A stretch of 64,000 bases of DNA from CAZBEL01 sp964628055. Lineage in GTDB: Bacteria; Fidelibacterota; Marinisomatia; Marinisomatales; TCS56. The stretch lies in NCBI GenBank assembly GCA_964628055.1, contig CAZVNL010000005.1, positions 14,281-78,280 of the forward strand, written 5' to 3'. Shown here piece after piece: positions 26,721-35,761 of the stretch; position 1 is the stretch's first letter, and every line of letters begins with the position of its first letter. Both the position numbers and the translations under genes were made by a program. The notes under the pieces were generated by a model. That model saw only the letters and a list, made by a program, of their open reading frames with translations. It had not been told where the DNA came from and made no database searches.

Positions 26721-27452
26721 CTACGACGGGATTTTACCCGGTAAAAAAGGGCCATGAAAAGTAACCCCGCGACGAAGAATAGAGCGTAGTATGGTAATAG
26801 TTTCACCATGGTCTCGTCGCGGTCTAATGTAGGTGTCATATAAATAAGTTCCAACGAGTATTCCCACCCCTAAGAAAAGAGCAGTGTTCTGGTTGGACAC
26901 TCCGCTTCGGATCACGATACCGCTGACGGTAAGCATAGTTCCCGTCAGGTAGAGGGCTTTTCTTATTTTAGGATAAAGCGTTGGTTCCTGTAAGGGTGGT
27001 ATATCTTCCTTGTTCACCGTATCCAGCAGGGCCAGGATTTCGCTCACCGGATAGCGCAAGGAAATGAGCAGTTCCGGGGGATTGGAAGATTGGTAGATTT
27101 CGAAGTGGTCGATGGTTCGCTCCAGATGCAGGGCAATTTGGGTAGACTGGGGAAGGTTAATTGCCTGGAGTTTTGATACCGGAAAGGTCAGGGGAGTTGC
27201 AGCCAGGGTAGCCGTGTCGGTCACCGCCCCCAGGATGGTGAGGTAAAACCATTCCTCACCCTGGATCCAACTGGTGATGTATCTCAAATCGAGGGGCGCA
27301 GTGGTGGTTAGGTGAACCAAAACACCATTGGTCTTCATCTCGATCTGGGCCGCCTGAACCCGTAAAGGGGCTCCCCGGGGAGTGGCATTTAACAGTTCAA
27401 AACTGAGTATGATACCTAACAGGCCAAAGGGAATTTGGTTGCGGAATTTCAA
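26721..27452 (-). CDS. Predicted envelope protein with AMIN-like domain and membrane segments
   Basis: 243 aa. An N-terminal signal-like segment (~8-22) is followed by a beta-rich domain (~30-135). Its pattern ('VQAAQIEMKTNGVLVHLTT', then 'LHLERTIDHFEIYQSSNPPELLISLRYP') resembles AMIN domains, which bind peptidoglycan or line secretin complexes. One or two hydrophobic helices (~170-205) and a basic tail (RPRRDHGE, RSILRRG) come last. The start is a TTG at 27452 without a clear Shine-Dalgarno, so it is uncertain. It is first in the minus-strand unit, 20 nt upstream of the small secreted protein. The AMIN reading is tentative. Confidence 0.55.
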   Translation of the reverse strand: MKFRNQIPFGLLGIILSFELLNATPRGAPLRVQAAQIEMKTNGVLVHLTTTAPLDLRYITSWIQGEEWFYLTILGAVTDTATLAATPLTFPVSKLQAINLPQSTQIALHLERTIDHFEIYQSSNPPELLISLRYPVSEILALLDTVNKEDIPPLQEPTLYPKIRKALYLTGTMLTVSGIVIRSGVSNQNTALFLGVGILVGTYLYDTYIRPRRDHGETITILRSILRRGVTFHGPFLPGKIPS

Positions 27453-27692
27453 TTTGACGTAGTTTATTACGAGAATTCGGTCATGAAATCATTGTCTAAT
27501 AACAAAGGCCAGAAGTCGTCGTTGCCCTGTATTCGGGGATGAGGAGGTAGGAGAAGGGGTTGGATTGTTACCGGGTAATTCATGGTTTCATTCGGGGATT
27601 AATCTAATCTAAAAATGGGGAAAAAACAGGAGGATAATAGGTTAGCGTAGGTTGTAATTTGTTGCCCCTTTTTCATAATATCCGGAGTCCGT

Positions 27693-30131
27693 ATGAAACT
27701 TTTTTTAGGAAGTACGCTACTTTTTCTGTCGACCATCATCGCTCAGAATGTAGAAGTAAACAACATGCGCTTTGTGGGGCACGTCCCCTATTCCAGTGGG
27801 AGTGACATTTGGGGTTACATTGACCCTAACGGACACGAATTTGCCCTCATGGGTCTTTATGATGGCACGGTGGTTGTGGATGTATCTACTAACCCTTCTT
27901 ATCCTGCGGAAGTGGGGTTTATTCCCGGTGTTGGATCCATATGGCGCGATATAAAGGTCTATGATCATTACGCCTATGTTACCAACGAGACCGGAAGTGG
28001 TTTGGACGTAATCGACCTGGCCGACCCTTATGACCCCGTCTTGGCGAACCGGTTTGACTCTACCTTTACCACGGCCCATAATCTGTATATCACGGATGGT
28101 TATGCCTACATCGTAGGTCCCGGCGGTGGGCCTACCTGGGCCGGTATTCGCATCCTGGATCTCAGCGATCCGGTTAATCCGGTGGAAGTGGGCACCTGGA
28201 ATGTGGATTATATCCATGATATTTACGTGCGGAACGATACAGCCTACGCCTGCGGTATCTACACCGGCACCCTTTATATAGTTGACGTAAGCGACAAAAC
28301 CAATCCCGTTACCATGGTCGCCCATCAGTATAGTACCTATGGGTCCCACCAAGTATGGTTAATGGACGATTCGCGCTACATCATCACGGCCGACGAGTAT
28401 GGTGGGGGTCATATCATCGTCTGGGACGCCCAGGATTTTAACAACATCAATTTTGTCTCCAGTTACGAGGTGGGCAGCGGTAAATCGGTGCACAACGTTT
28501 TTTATAAGGATGGCTATTTGTACATGTCGTACTATGTCTATGGCACACGAGTAGTGGCGTTAAGCGATCCCGCCAATCCGGTGGAGGTGGGTTATTTAGA
28601 TGAATACCCGGGTGACGGCGGCCTATACGCCGGCAATTGGGGGACGTTTCCTTTCACCAATTCAGGGCTGGTTTTTTCCTCTGATATGAGTGGCTACGGT
28701 TTGTTTATTATGAGCTATCCCTTTTTAGGCGAGGTGGAGTTTACGCCCCTATCGGATACTGAAAACCTTACGGCTCCCACTCCGCTAACGGTGACCGTGG
28801 TGGAAAGCCCCGATGTAGCGGTTGACTATTCCACGCTCAGGGCCGTTTCCGGTCTGGAAGGCGTGTACAGCGATACTACCTACCTGCTTCCAACCGGCAA
28901 TCCTGATGAATATTCTGGAAATATACCGCCCCCTTCCTCAATGGGAGATGTGTGGTACTTCGTTTCTTTTGAAACGGTGAATGGGGACTTGGTAACTGAG
29001 CCCTACGGCGCTCCTCCTGCCCGTTACCGTTTCCATGTGGGCACCGACTTCGTTCCCCCCGTGATTCATTCATTTTCCGATCTTGCCGACGATTTTTACC
29101 CGGGGGGAGAACGCACAATTTACGTGGAAGCAAGTGATAATATTGGTATTAACCAGGTTGAAGTACTCTGGAAAGTAAACGACGGTACTCAGGATACGAT
29201 TGTCTGTAACCCCTTTGGCCTTTCGGAGATGATGTTTGTTGGGAACTTGGTTTGGAGTGGATTGAACCCTGGGGATGTCATTTATTACCGGGCCCGGGTG
29301 ACGGATGCCTCCAGCAACCAGAATGTCACCGAGTCGGAATGGAAATCCTTTTCTATTTTGGCAGATTTTTTAATCGGCAACTTTGAAGACGAAGAATCCC
29401 TTACTAATTGGACCCTTGGCAATTGGGGCCGACAATATATCAACAGCCAGTACGGGTACGGGCTAAACGATAGTCCGGGTGGTCAGTATACGCCCAATGC
29501 CTATAGTCCCTGCACCTTAGCAGAACCCCTGGACTTGACCTACTTCAGCCACGCCTACTTGGCTTTCATCTCCCTGACTATGCTGGAAGATGACAAGGAT
29601 TTTGGCTACATCCAGATTTCCACCGATAGTGTTACCTGGGAGACCTATGCCGTGGTGACGGGCATATCTAAAATTCAGGACATCATTGTCAACCTGGATC
29701 CCTATTTGAATGAGAGTCAGGTCTATTTCCGGTTGCTCATGACTTCTGACAGTACCAACCAGTCCTTGGGGTGGTTTGTTGACGATATTCATCTCATTTT
29801 GAACCAAGAACCACCGCTAACCGGTGTCGCCGACTCGAACCCGACCCTCCCCCAGAGGGTTACCTTGTATCCCAACTATCCAAACCCCTTTAACCCCTCC
29901 ACGACGTTGTCCTTCTTCATACCCCGGGATGAAAAGGTGACGCTCACTCTTTATAACATTTTAGGGCAACAAGTGGCAACCCTGTTATCAGGAGTATTAC
30001 CGTCGGGTCACCATACAGTTCGTTGGAATGGAAAAGGGGATACCGGCGAGCTGCTCCCCTCAGGGATCTACCTGGTTCATCTGGCGACAAACTCGCAACT
30101 TCTAACGCAAAAGATTGCCTTAGTCCGGTAG
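27693..30131 (+). CDS. LVIVD-repeat 'choice-of-anchor B' type secreted protein with T9SS sorting domain
   Basis: 812 aa with signal peptide (~1-17). Residues ~20-350 form a propeller of LVIVD-type blades, each with 'hYVxxxxxGLxVIDLxDPxxPxxxG' (for example 'GLDVIDLADPYDPV' and 'GIRILDLSDPVNPV'). This matches the 'choice-of-anchor B' family, whose members carry different C-terminal anchors. Ig-like and MAM-like beta sandwiches follow (~355-700). The T9SS type-A domain (~725-812) contains 'YPNYPNPFNPS', 'LTLYNILGQQVATLL' and 'PSGIYLVHL' and ends KIALVR. GGAG (27684-27687) lies 5 nt before ATG 27693. It is monocistronic and divergent from the metalloprotease unit. Function is unknown beyond surface display. 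Confidence 0.85.
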   Translation: MKLFLGSTLLFLSTIIAQNVEVNNMRFVGHVPYSSGSDIWGYIDPNGHEFALMGLYDGTVVVDVSTNPSYPAEVGFIPGVGSIWRDIKVYDHYAYVTNETGSGLDVIDLADPYDPVLANRFDSTFTTAHNLYITDGYAYIVGPGGGPTWAGIRILDLSDPVNPVEVGTWNVDYIHDIYVRNDTAYACGIYTGTLYIVDVSDKTNPVTMVAHQYSTYGSHQVWLMDDSRYIITADEYGGGHIIVWDAQDFNNINFVSSYEVGSGKSVHNVFYKDGYLYMSYYVYGTRVVALSDPANPVEVGYLDEYPGDGGLYAGNWGTFPFTNSGLVFSSDMSGYGLFIMSYPFLGEVEFTPLSDTENLTAPTPLTVTVVESPDVAVDYSTLRAVSGLEGVYSDTTYLLPTGNPDEYSGNIPPPSSMGDVWYFVSFETVNGDLVTEPYGAPPARYRFHVGTDFVPPVIHSFSDLADDFYPGGERTIYVEASDNIGINQVEVLWKVNDGTQDTIVCNPFGLSEMMFVGNLVWSGLNPGDVIYYRARVTDASSNQNVTESEWKSFSILADFLIGNFEDEESLTNWTLGNWGRQYINSQYGYGLNDSPGGQYTPNAYSPCTLAEPLDLTYFSHAYLAFISLTMLEDDKDFGYIQISTDSVTWETYAVVTGISKIQDIIVNLDPYLNESQVYFRLLMTSDSTNQSLGWFVDDIHLILNQEPPLTGVADSNPTLPQRVTLYPNYPNPFNPSTTLSFFIPRDEKVTLTLYNILGQQVATLLSGVLPSGHHTVRWNGKGDTGELLPSGIYLVHLATNSQLLTQKIALVR

Positions 30132-30422
30132 AAGTAGCCAAGGTCCCGCACCCCGGCCTCAAAAGGGGTTGGATTGCGAACGGTGATAAGGGTAATTTTT
30201 CTTCTAAAAAGAGGCTGAGGATGGCTTACTCACAATGGTGAACCGGTCTTTTGTTGGTGTTACGGCGTTCGGATGGAGAATGGAAAATTCAAGCGCACAG
30301 CGCTTTTTGTGCTGTAACCGACAAGGAATCAATAGGGTATCAGATTCCCTTGGGACCAGTTATCCCCCTTTTTATTTTAGCACATGGTTAAAAAAATAAA
30401 CCTGAAAAGTAAAGAAGGCGTG
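30132..30422. other. Intergenic region upstream of alaS
   Basis: About 290 nt without a credible gene. ACCCC/GGGGT around 30149-30169 can form a 5-bp hairpin just after the previous stop, without a T run. AGCGC-ACA-GCGCT followed by TTTTT at about 30294-30310 is a small terminator-like hairpin. No T-box or other riboswitch was recognised. The 13 in-frame codons before ATG 30423 are not taken as part of alaS. Confidence 0.5.
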
Positions 30423-33023
30423 ATGGACGCGGCCGAAATTCGGCAAGGGTTCCTCCGTTTTTTCCAGGAAAAGGACCATCACGTTGTGCGCAGCGCGCCC
30501 GTGGTCCCTTATAATGATCCTACCTTGTTGTTTACCAATGCCGGTATGAATCAATTCAAACCCATTTTCTTAGGGGAACAGGTACCCACTCATCGGCGCG
30601 TTGTCAATAGTCAGAAGTGCATCCGCGTCAGTGGGAAACACAACGACCTGGAAGAAGTGGGGTTGGACACCTTTCACCACACCTTTTTCGAAATGATGGG
30701 AAACTGGTCTTTCGGGGATTATTACAAAGCCGAGGCCATTCGCTGGGCTTGGGAGTTGTTCACTGAAGTGTGGCAGTTGGACAAAAACCGTCTTTGGGCC
30801 ACGGTGTACGATGAGGATGATGAGGCCTATGAATTATGGCCCAAGGTGACGGATATATCCCCGGAACGGGTCTTGCGATTTGGGGCTAAAGAGAATTACT
30901 GGGAAATGGGCGACCAGGGACCCTGTGGACCTTGTTCCGAAATCCATTACTACATCGGTGAGGCTGTGAACCAACAGTCGCCTGAGGAAATTAATCGTTC
31001 CCGTCAGTACTGGGAATTGTGGAATCTGGTCTTCATTAAAAATAATCGTACCCGCACGGGTGATCTGGAAGAGTTACCGGCTAAACACGTGGACACCGGC
31101 GCCGGTTTAGAACGCATCGTGACTGTCTTGCAACAGAAAAAAAGCAATTATGAGACCGACCTGTTTCTACCTATCATTGAGAAGGTAGCAGGAATTAGTG
31201 GAAAAACCTATGCTCAACAACCGGTTCCTTTCCAGGTTTTAGCCGATCATGTGCGCATGTTGACTTTTGCCATTGCCGATGGAGCCATGCCTTCTAACGA
31301 GGGTCGGGGGTATGTTTTGCGGCGTATTCTCCGCCGGGCAGCCCGCTTTGGGAGGATGCTGGGCCAACACGAACCGTTTATTTACCAATTGGTGGACACC
31401 GTGGGGAAAATCCTTGGGTCCACTTATCCCGAAATCGTGGAAAAAAAGGGACATATCAAAACGGTTATCCAGGCGGAAGAAAAAGCCTTCAACGAAGCCC
31501 TCGATCGGGGCTTAAACCATTTCGAGAAACTCCTCCGTTCCCTGACGGGGAAAGTGATCCCCGGAGCGGAGGCTTTTCGGCTCTACGATACGTACGGGTT
31601 CCCGCTGGATCTCACACAACTCATGGCGCGGGAGAAGGGCCTTCAGGTGGATTTGGAGGGGTTTCAGAAAGCCATGGCACAACAGCGGGCCAGGGCCAAG
31701 GCAGCCGGAAAGTTCGACCTGGAATCTGAGACGGTGAGTTGGCAAGCAGTAACGCCCGGACCAGATTCAAAATTTCTAGGTTATGAAACCCTGCAATCCC
31801 CAGCACATATCCGGCGTTTTGCCGAACACCAGGGGCGCTGGCTTGTGGTTCTGGATCAAACCCCTTTCTATGGTGAAGCGGGCGGCCAGGTGGGCGATAC
31901 GGGGACGATCGAAGGTCCAGGAATCCATCTCCAGGTCGTGGATTGTAGGAAAACAGGAACAACCATAATACACACCTGCGAAGGCGAGTTGGATTCTACC
32001 AAGGTTAGGAATACGGTCATCTGTAAGGTAACCCCCCATCGTCGACAAGCTATACGCTTGAATCATACGGCTACGCACCTCCTCCATGCCGCGTTGAAGC
32101 GCGTGTTAGGAGAACATGTCCACCAGGCAGGGTCTTTAGTGCATCCTGACTACTTGCGATTTGACTTTACCCATCCCAAGAAAATGACCCTTGATGAAAT
32201 TCAGGCGGTGGAGAAACTGGTGAATGAGGAAATCATCAAGAATCAGGAGTTGAAAACGGCTGTCAAGGCCTTTGACGAAGCTCGTCGGGAAGGAGCTGAT
32301 GCTTTATTTGGAGAAAAATACGGGGATCTGGTTCGGGTCGTCCAGGTAGGGGTTTTCTCCAAAGAGCTGTGTGGTGGCACCCACGTGGATCACACTGGTG
32401 ACATCGGCTATTTTAAAATTGTGGAAGAAACCTCACTGGCGGCTGGAATTCGCCGTATCATGGCCGTAACGGGGAAGCAAGCCGTAGAGAATATCCTGGC
32501 CCAAAGTCGAACCCTGGAGGCGTTGCAAAGCCTGCTGAATAGCTCCCCCGATAAATTGGTTGAACGGGTGGATCATCTTCTCCAGCAACGTAAAAAATTA
32601 GAGAAAGAGCTAAAAGTTCTCCGCACCCGGGAGTCAAGCTTTGATTTAGAAAAACTCCTTGATAAAGCCCTGACAATTAACGGTGTTAAAGTGATCGCTG
32701 AAGAAATAGTGGCCGAAGATTTAGAGGTATTAAAGTCCCTGGCGGACCGATTACGCGTCAGACTCTCCTCGGGTATTGGGATTTTAGGCTCCAGTCAAGG
32801 CCCTAAACCCCAGGTCGTTGTGGTAGTGACTAAAGACCTCATCGCTCATGGTATTCATGCCGGTACCCTGGCCCGGTCTATTGGGCAGGTCATGGGCGGT
32901 GGTGGCGGTGGCCGACCTCATTTGGGTACCGCGGGGGGTAAAAATCCCAACCGATTATCTTCTGCGCTAAAAGCCAGTGTGGAAATTGTGTCCAATATGT
33001 TAAAGACCTTAAAGGGAGATTAA
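30423..33023 (+). CDS. alaS: Alanine--tRNA ligase
   Basis: Charges tRNA-Ala with alanine and edits mischarged Ser/Gly. About 866 aa, typical for bacterial AlaRS. The class II catalytic core opens the protein ('DAAEIRQGFLRFF', 'PTLLFTNAGMNQFKP'). The editing-domain zinc motif is complete: 'HTATHLLHAAL' and 'CGGTHV'. The C-terminal DHHA1 domain ends with the glycine-rich 'GQVMGGGGGGRPHLGTAGG'. ATG 30423 gives the usual family N terminus and has AGAAGG 4 nt upstream; ATG 30384 would add 13 residues. It heads a long same-strand string of overlapping genes, with the PPC-domain gene beginning one base after its stop. Confidence 0.96.
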   Translation: MDAAEIRQGFLRFFQEKDHHVVRSAPVVPYNDPTLLFTNAGMNQFKPIFLGEQVPTHRRVVNSQKCIRVSGKHNDLEEVGLDTFHHTFFEMMGNWSFGDYYKAEAIRWAWELFTEVWQLDKNRLWATVYDEDDEAYELWPKVTDISPERVLRFGAKENYWEMGDQGPCGPCSEIHYYIGEAVNQQSPEEINRSRQYWELWNLVFIKNNRTRTGDLEELPAKHVDTGAGLERIVTVLQQKKSNYETDLFLPIIEKVAGISGKTYAQQPVPFQVLADHVRMLTFAIADGAMPSNEGRGYVLRRILRRAARFGRMLGQHEPFIYQLVDTVGKILGSTYPEIVEKKGHIKTVIQAEEKAFNEALDRGLNHFEKLLRSLTGKVIPGAEAFRLYDTYGFPLDLTQLMAREKGLQVDLEGFQKAMAQQRARAKAAGKFDLESETVSWQAVTPGPDSKFLGYETLQSPAHIRRFAEHQGRWLVVLDQTPFYGEAGGQVGDTGTIEGPGIHLQVVDCRKTGTTIIHTCEGELDSTKVRNTVICKVTPHRRQAIRLNHTATHLLHAALKRVLGEHVHQAGSLVHPDYLRFDFTHPKKMTLDEIQAVEKLVNEEIIKNQELKTAVKAFDEARREGADALFGEKYGDLVRVVQVGVFSKELCGGTHVDHTGDIGYFKIVEETSLAAGIRRIMAVTGKQAVENILAQSRTLEALQSLLNSSPDKLVERVDHLLQQRKKLEKELKVLRTRESSFDLEKLLDKALTINGVKVIAEEIVAEDLEVLKSLADRLRVRLSSGIGILGSSQGPKPQVVVVVTKDLIAHGIHAGTLARSIGQVMGGGGGGRPHLGTAGGKNPNRLSSALKASVEIVSNMLKTLKGD

Positions 33024-33024
33024 C

Positions 33025-33468
33025 GTGCAAAGTCAACAAAACGGTACCATCCATCATCTATATTTGGAAATGGGCAATGAAGTGGTAACGTCTCTTACCT
33101 GCTATTGTCAAGCCCAGGGTGTTCAGAATGCCCGGATAAGCGGTATTGGCGCCCTCCGGGAGATTGAATTGGGAATCTACCAACCGGAAACCAAGAGCTA
33201 TCATCGTAAAGTATTTTCAGACACTCGCGAATTGTTGGCCTGTCAGGGGAATGTCACCTTGAAAGATGGTCAGCCATTTCCCCATATTCACATTATCCTC
33301 GGGGATTACGATTTTAACACCCTGGGCGGTCATCTTTTCAAAGCCCAGGTTGCCGTTGTGGGAGAGTTCATTTTGGAAGAATTGGCCTCCCGGGTCCACC
33401 GGGAAATGGATTCTGAGGTGGGTTTTCCCACTTGGTGCTTGACAAAAGAAGGGAAGGAGGCCTCTTAA
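33025..33468 (+). CDS. PPC/DUF296-domain protein
   Basis: 147 aa, a single PPC (plant and prokaryote conserved, DUF296) domain. The conserved His pattern 'PHIHIILGDY...LGGHL' (~residues 88-107) probably binds a metal in the trimer, and 'NARISGIGALREIELGIY' is the other family signature. Members occur as free-standing cytoplasmic proteins with poorly known function; in plants the domain accompanies AT-hooks, which are absent here. The start codon is GTG 33025, one base after alaS, and the stop overlaps the ridA start (TAATG). Its association with RidA suggests metabolite-related housekeeping rather than DNA binding (inference). Confidence 0.88.
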   Translation: MQSQQNGTIHHLYLEMGNEVVTSLTCYCQAQGVQNARISGIGALREIELGIYQPETKSYHRKVFSDTRELLACQGNVTLKDGQPFPHIHIILGDYDFNTLGGHLFKAQVAVVGEFILEELASRVHREMDSEVGFPTWCLTKEGKEAS

Positions 33469-33854
33469 TGAAAAGTCGTCGTACAATCTTCACTCCCCTG
33501 GCGCCAGCGCCCATTGGTGCCTATAGCCAGGGCATTGTTGCCCAGGGGTTGGTGTTTACCGCCGGCCAAATTCCCCTGAATCCTGAGACGGGGAAATTGG
33601 TGGTAGGGGATTTCGCTGAGCACGTGGATCAAGTGTTGCACAATCTTAATGCCGTTCTTGCCGCAAGTGGTACAGACCTTTCTCACGCGGTGAAGTTGAC
33701 GGTGTTCCTCACCGATCTCGCCCAGTTCCCGGTGGTGAACGAAGTCCTGGCAAAGCGTTTTGAGGGGTACGCTCCTCCGGCCCGCTCGGTGGTGGAAGTA
33801 AAGGCATTACCTGCCGGTGCCGATATCGAAATCGAGTGCGTAGCTACCCTCTGA
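33468..33854 (+). CDS. ridA: RidA family enamine/imine deaminase
   Basis: 128 aa from ATG 33468, with a strong AAGGAGG (33454-33460) 7 nt upstream; the in-frame sequence before it belongs to the previous gene. RidA hydrolyses reactive 2-aminoacrylate and related enamines made by PLP enzymes. The signatures are all visible: 'APIGAYSQGI', 'FTAGQIPLNPETG', 'KLTVFLTDLAQFPVVN', and 'PPARSVVEVKALPAGADIEIE', which contains the catalytic Arg and the terminal Glu. Protein length is standard. It fits with the PLP-dependent sulfur amino acid enzyme and amino-acid catabolism elsewhere in the window. Confidence 0.95.
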   Translation: MKSRRTIFTPLAPAPIGAYSQGIVAQGLVFTAGQIPLNPETGKLVVGDFAEHVDQVLHNLNAVLAASGTDLSHAVKLTVFLTDLAQFPVVNEVLAKRFEGYAPPARSVVEVKALPAGADIEIECVATL

Positions 33855-33856
33855 AT

Positions 33857-34306
33857 GTGCGTTGTCGTTGTTTTTTCCTGGTTCTGGTGGGGCTCACCAG
33901 CCTACACCTACTTTTCGCCCAGGCACCCGATTCCCTAGCCAAAAAATCACCCAAGAAAGCAGCCCTGTGGGCGCTCGTTTTTCCTGGAGCGGGACAGCTC
34001 TACAATGGGAAAATAGGCAAGGCAATTTTCATTTTGGGTATGGAATATCTGGCCCTATCAGCCTGGCGGAGCAATGCCTGGAAGGTGAGTCACTACGATG
34101 AAAACAATAACCAAGACTTTCCCCTCTCCGCCCATCGTTACTTGGAGAAGCGAAATAAATATGCTTGGTGGTCTGGATTTATCTATATTTACGGCCTGTT
34201 AGACGCGGTTGTAGATGCCCATTTGCAATCTTTTGAGGCCGTGATGAGTGAAGAATTAGCACCACCGAAACAAGCAGAAAACCAAGGGAAAAGTGATAAA
34301 CAATGA
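33857..34306 (+). CDS. DUF5683-like small membrane protein
   Basis: 149 aa if the start is GTG 33857, which gives a clean signal-like N terminus ending near 'LLFAQ'; GTG 33836 inside ridA is the alternative. The core 'KKAALWALVFPGAGQLYNGKIGKAIFILGMEY' is the hallmark of the DUF5683/TM2-like family found in Bacteroidota and relatives. Two hydrophobic stretches (~40-70 and 100-120) flank a polar loop ('DENNNQDFP'), and the tail is charged. Function is unknown; it probably sits in the envelope. The stop overlaps the symporter start by 4 nt (ATGA). Confidence 0.75.
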   Translation: MRCRCFFLVLVGLTSLHLLFAQAPDSLAKKSPKKAALWALVFPGAGQLYNGKIGKAIFILGMEYLALSAWRSNAWKVSHYDENNNQDFPLSAHRYLEKRNKYAWWSGFIYIYGLLDAVVDAHLQSFEAVMSEELAPPKQAENQGKSDKQ

Positions 34307-35760
34307 GTGAAAAGCGTGAACATTGGGGTTCCCGGATGGGTTTTATTCTGGCGGCTGCTGGCTCTGCTATTGGCCTAGGAAATATCTGGAAGTTTCCTTA
34401 CATCACCGGTCAAAATGGAGGGGCGGCTTTTGTCTTTGTTTATCTCATTTGTATCACCCTAATCGGGATACCCGTGCTCGTGGCAGAAATATTACTCGGA
34501 CGTACCACCCAGCGTAATCCTGTGGGTGCTTTCCGGAAATTAAGCGGCAAGCCTTTTTGGACCGCCGTCGGGGGGATGGGAGTCCTGGCCGGGTTCGTCA
34601 TCCTATCGTTTTATTCCGTGGTGGCTGGGTGGTCCTTAGGTTACATCGTGGAAGCATTAAAAGGAACTTTTACCACCTTTGTAAATCCCGGTGAGGCTTC
34701 GGAATATTACGATGCCCTGGTGAAGAATGTGAGTTGGATTGTGGGTTATCATGGCCTCTTTTTCCTGTTGACCATGGGGGTGGTCTACTTTGGTGTTCGA
34801 GGAGGGATTGAACGGGGGAGCAAAATCATGATGCCGGTATTATTTTTCCTGCTGCTGGTCTTAGTGGTTCGCGGGTTAACCTTACCAGGGGCGGAAAAGG
34901 GGTTGCGTTTCTTGTGGTCCCCCGATTGGAGCAAGATTACCGGCCAATCGATATTAATCGCTTTAGGGCATTCCTTTTTTACCCTCAGTTTGGGCATGGG
35001 GGCCATGATGACGTATGGGAGTTATCTGTCCGACCGGGATAATATCCCCATGGCCGCTTTTCAAATAGTCCTATTAGACACGTTGATAGCCCTGTTGGCG
35101 GGGATTGCCATTTTTACTGCGGTCTTTGCCATGGGTCAGAATCCAGCCGCCGGTCCCGGGTTAATTTTCCATACTCTGCCAGTCGTGTTTGCCAAGATGC
35201 CGGGAGGACTGCTCTTTGCCATCCTCTTCTTCATTCTCTTAACCCTGGCGGCCCTTACGTCGGCGATTTCCCTACTGGAGGTAGTGGTGGCTTATTTTGT
35301 GGATGAACTCAACTGGTCCCGCCACGCAGCCGTACTGGTGTTCGGAGGCGTTACCTTTCTCCTGGGGGTTCCCAGCGCCCTTTCCTTCAACGTCTTCGCC
35401 GGTTTTACTATTTTCGGTAAAACCTTTTTTGATCTCACCGACTTCCTGGCATCCAACATTCTCCTCCCCGCAGGGGGCCTATTTATTGCCGTTTTTATCG
35501 CTTGGATATGGGGTTTGGATAAAGCTCTGCACCAATTACGCAAAGGCTCTCGGAAACTACTGCGGCAAAATCCCTGGTTGGAAAAATCATGGAAGTTCCT
35601 CATCCGCTACCTGGCGCCCATCTTGATTACCATTGTTTTCCTCCATTCTGTCGGTCTACTGGAAAATGCCTGGTCCCAGATTAAAAATAATTGGCTGATC
35701 ATTCTTTTGATCTTGTTGAGTATCAACCTACTTCTACAATTCCGAACCGGGAACGAGTGA
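34303..35760 (+). CDS. Sodium-dependent amino-acid symporter (SNF/NSS family)
   Basis: 485 aa with about twelve membrane helices, a bacterial neurotransmitter:sodium symporter of the LeuT/MhsT/Tyt1 type. It imports amino acids with Na+. Helix 1 has the substrate- and Na+-binding signature 'ILAAAGSAIGLGNIWKFPY', followed by 'TGQNGGAAFVFVYL'. Helix 6 carries 'SFFTLSLGMGAMMTYGSY', and helix 8 'LTSAISLLEVVVAY'. Substrate cannot be read from sequence. It overlaps the DUF5683-like gene by 4 nt and precedes the unknown membrane protein by one base. Together with the AGCS symporter at 61925 it suggests a Na+-driven amino-acid uptake economy. Confidence 0.93.
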   Translation: MSEKREHWGSRMGFILAAAGSAIGLGNIWKFPYITGQNGGAAFVFVYLICITLIGIPVLVAEILLGRTTQRNPVGAFRKLSGKPFWTAVGGMGVLAGFVILSFYSVVAGWSLGYIVEALKGTFTTFVNPGEASEYYDALVKNVSWIVGYHGLFFLLTMGVVYFGVRGGIERGSKIMMPVLFFLLLVLVVRGLTLPGAEKGLRFLWSPDWSKITGQSILIALGHSFFTLSLGMGAMMTYGSYLSDRDNIPMAAFQIVLLDTLIALLAGIAIFTAVFAMGQNPAAGPGLIFHTLPVVFAKMPGGLLFAILFFILLTLAALTSAISLLEVVVAYFVDELNWSRHAAVLVFGGVTFLLGVPSALSFNVFAGFTIFGKTFFDLTDFLASNILLPAGGLFIAVFIAWIWGLDKALHQLRKGSRKLLRQNPWLEKSWKFLIRYLAPILITIVFLHSVGLLENAWSQIKNNWLIILLILLSINLLLQFRTGNE

Positions 35761-35761
35761 C

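Noticed and set aside
27652..27679. TTGTAA-N16-CATAAT as a promoter for the LVIVD gene
   Set aside because: Transcription would begin at about 27686, within or after the Shine-Dalgarno site, so the placement does not work.
27717..28352. A 211-codon minus-strand open frame
   Set aside because: It lies antisense to the LVIVD propeller repeats; its His/Gly/Ile-rich content mirrors those repeats.
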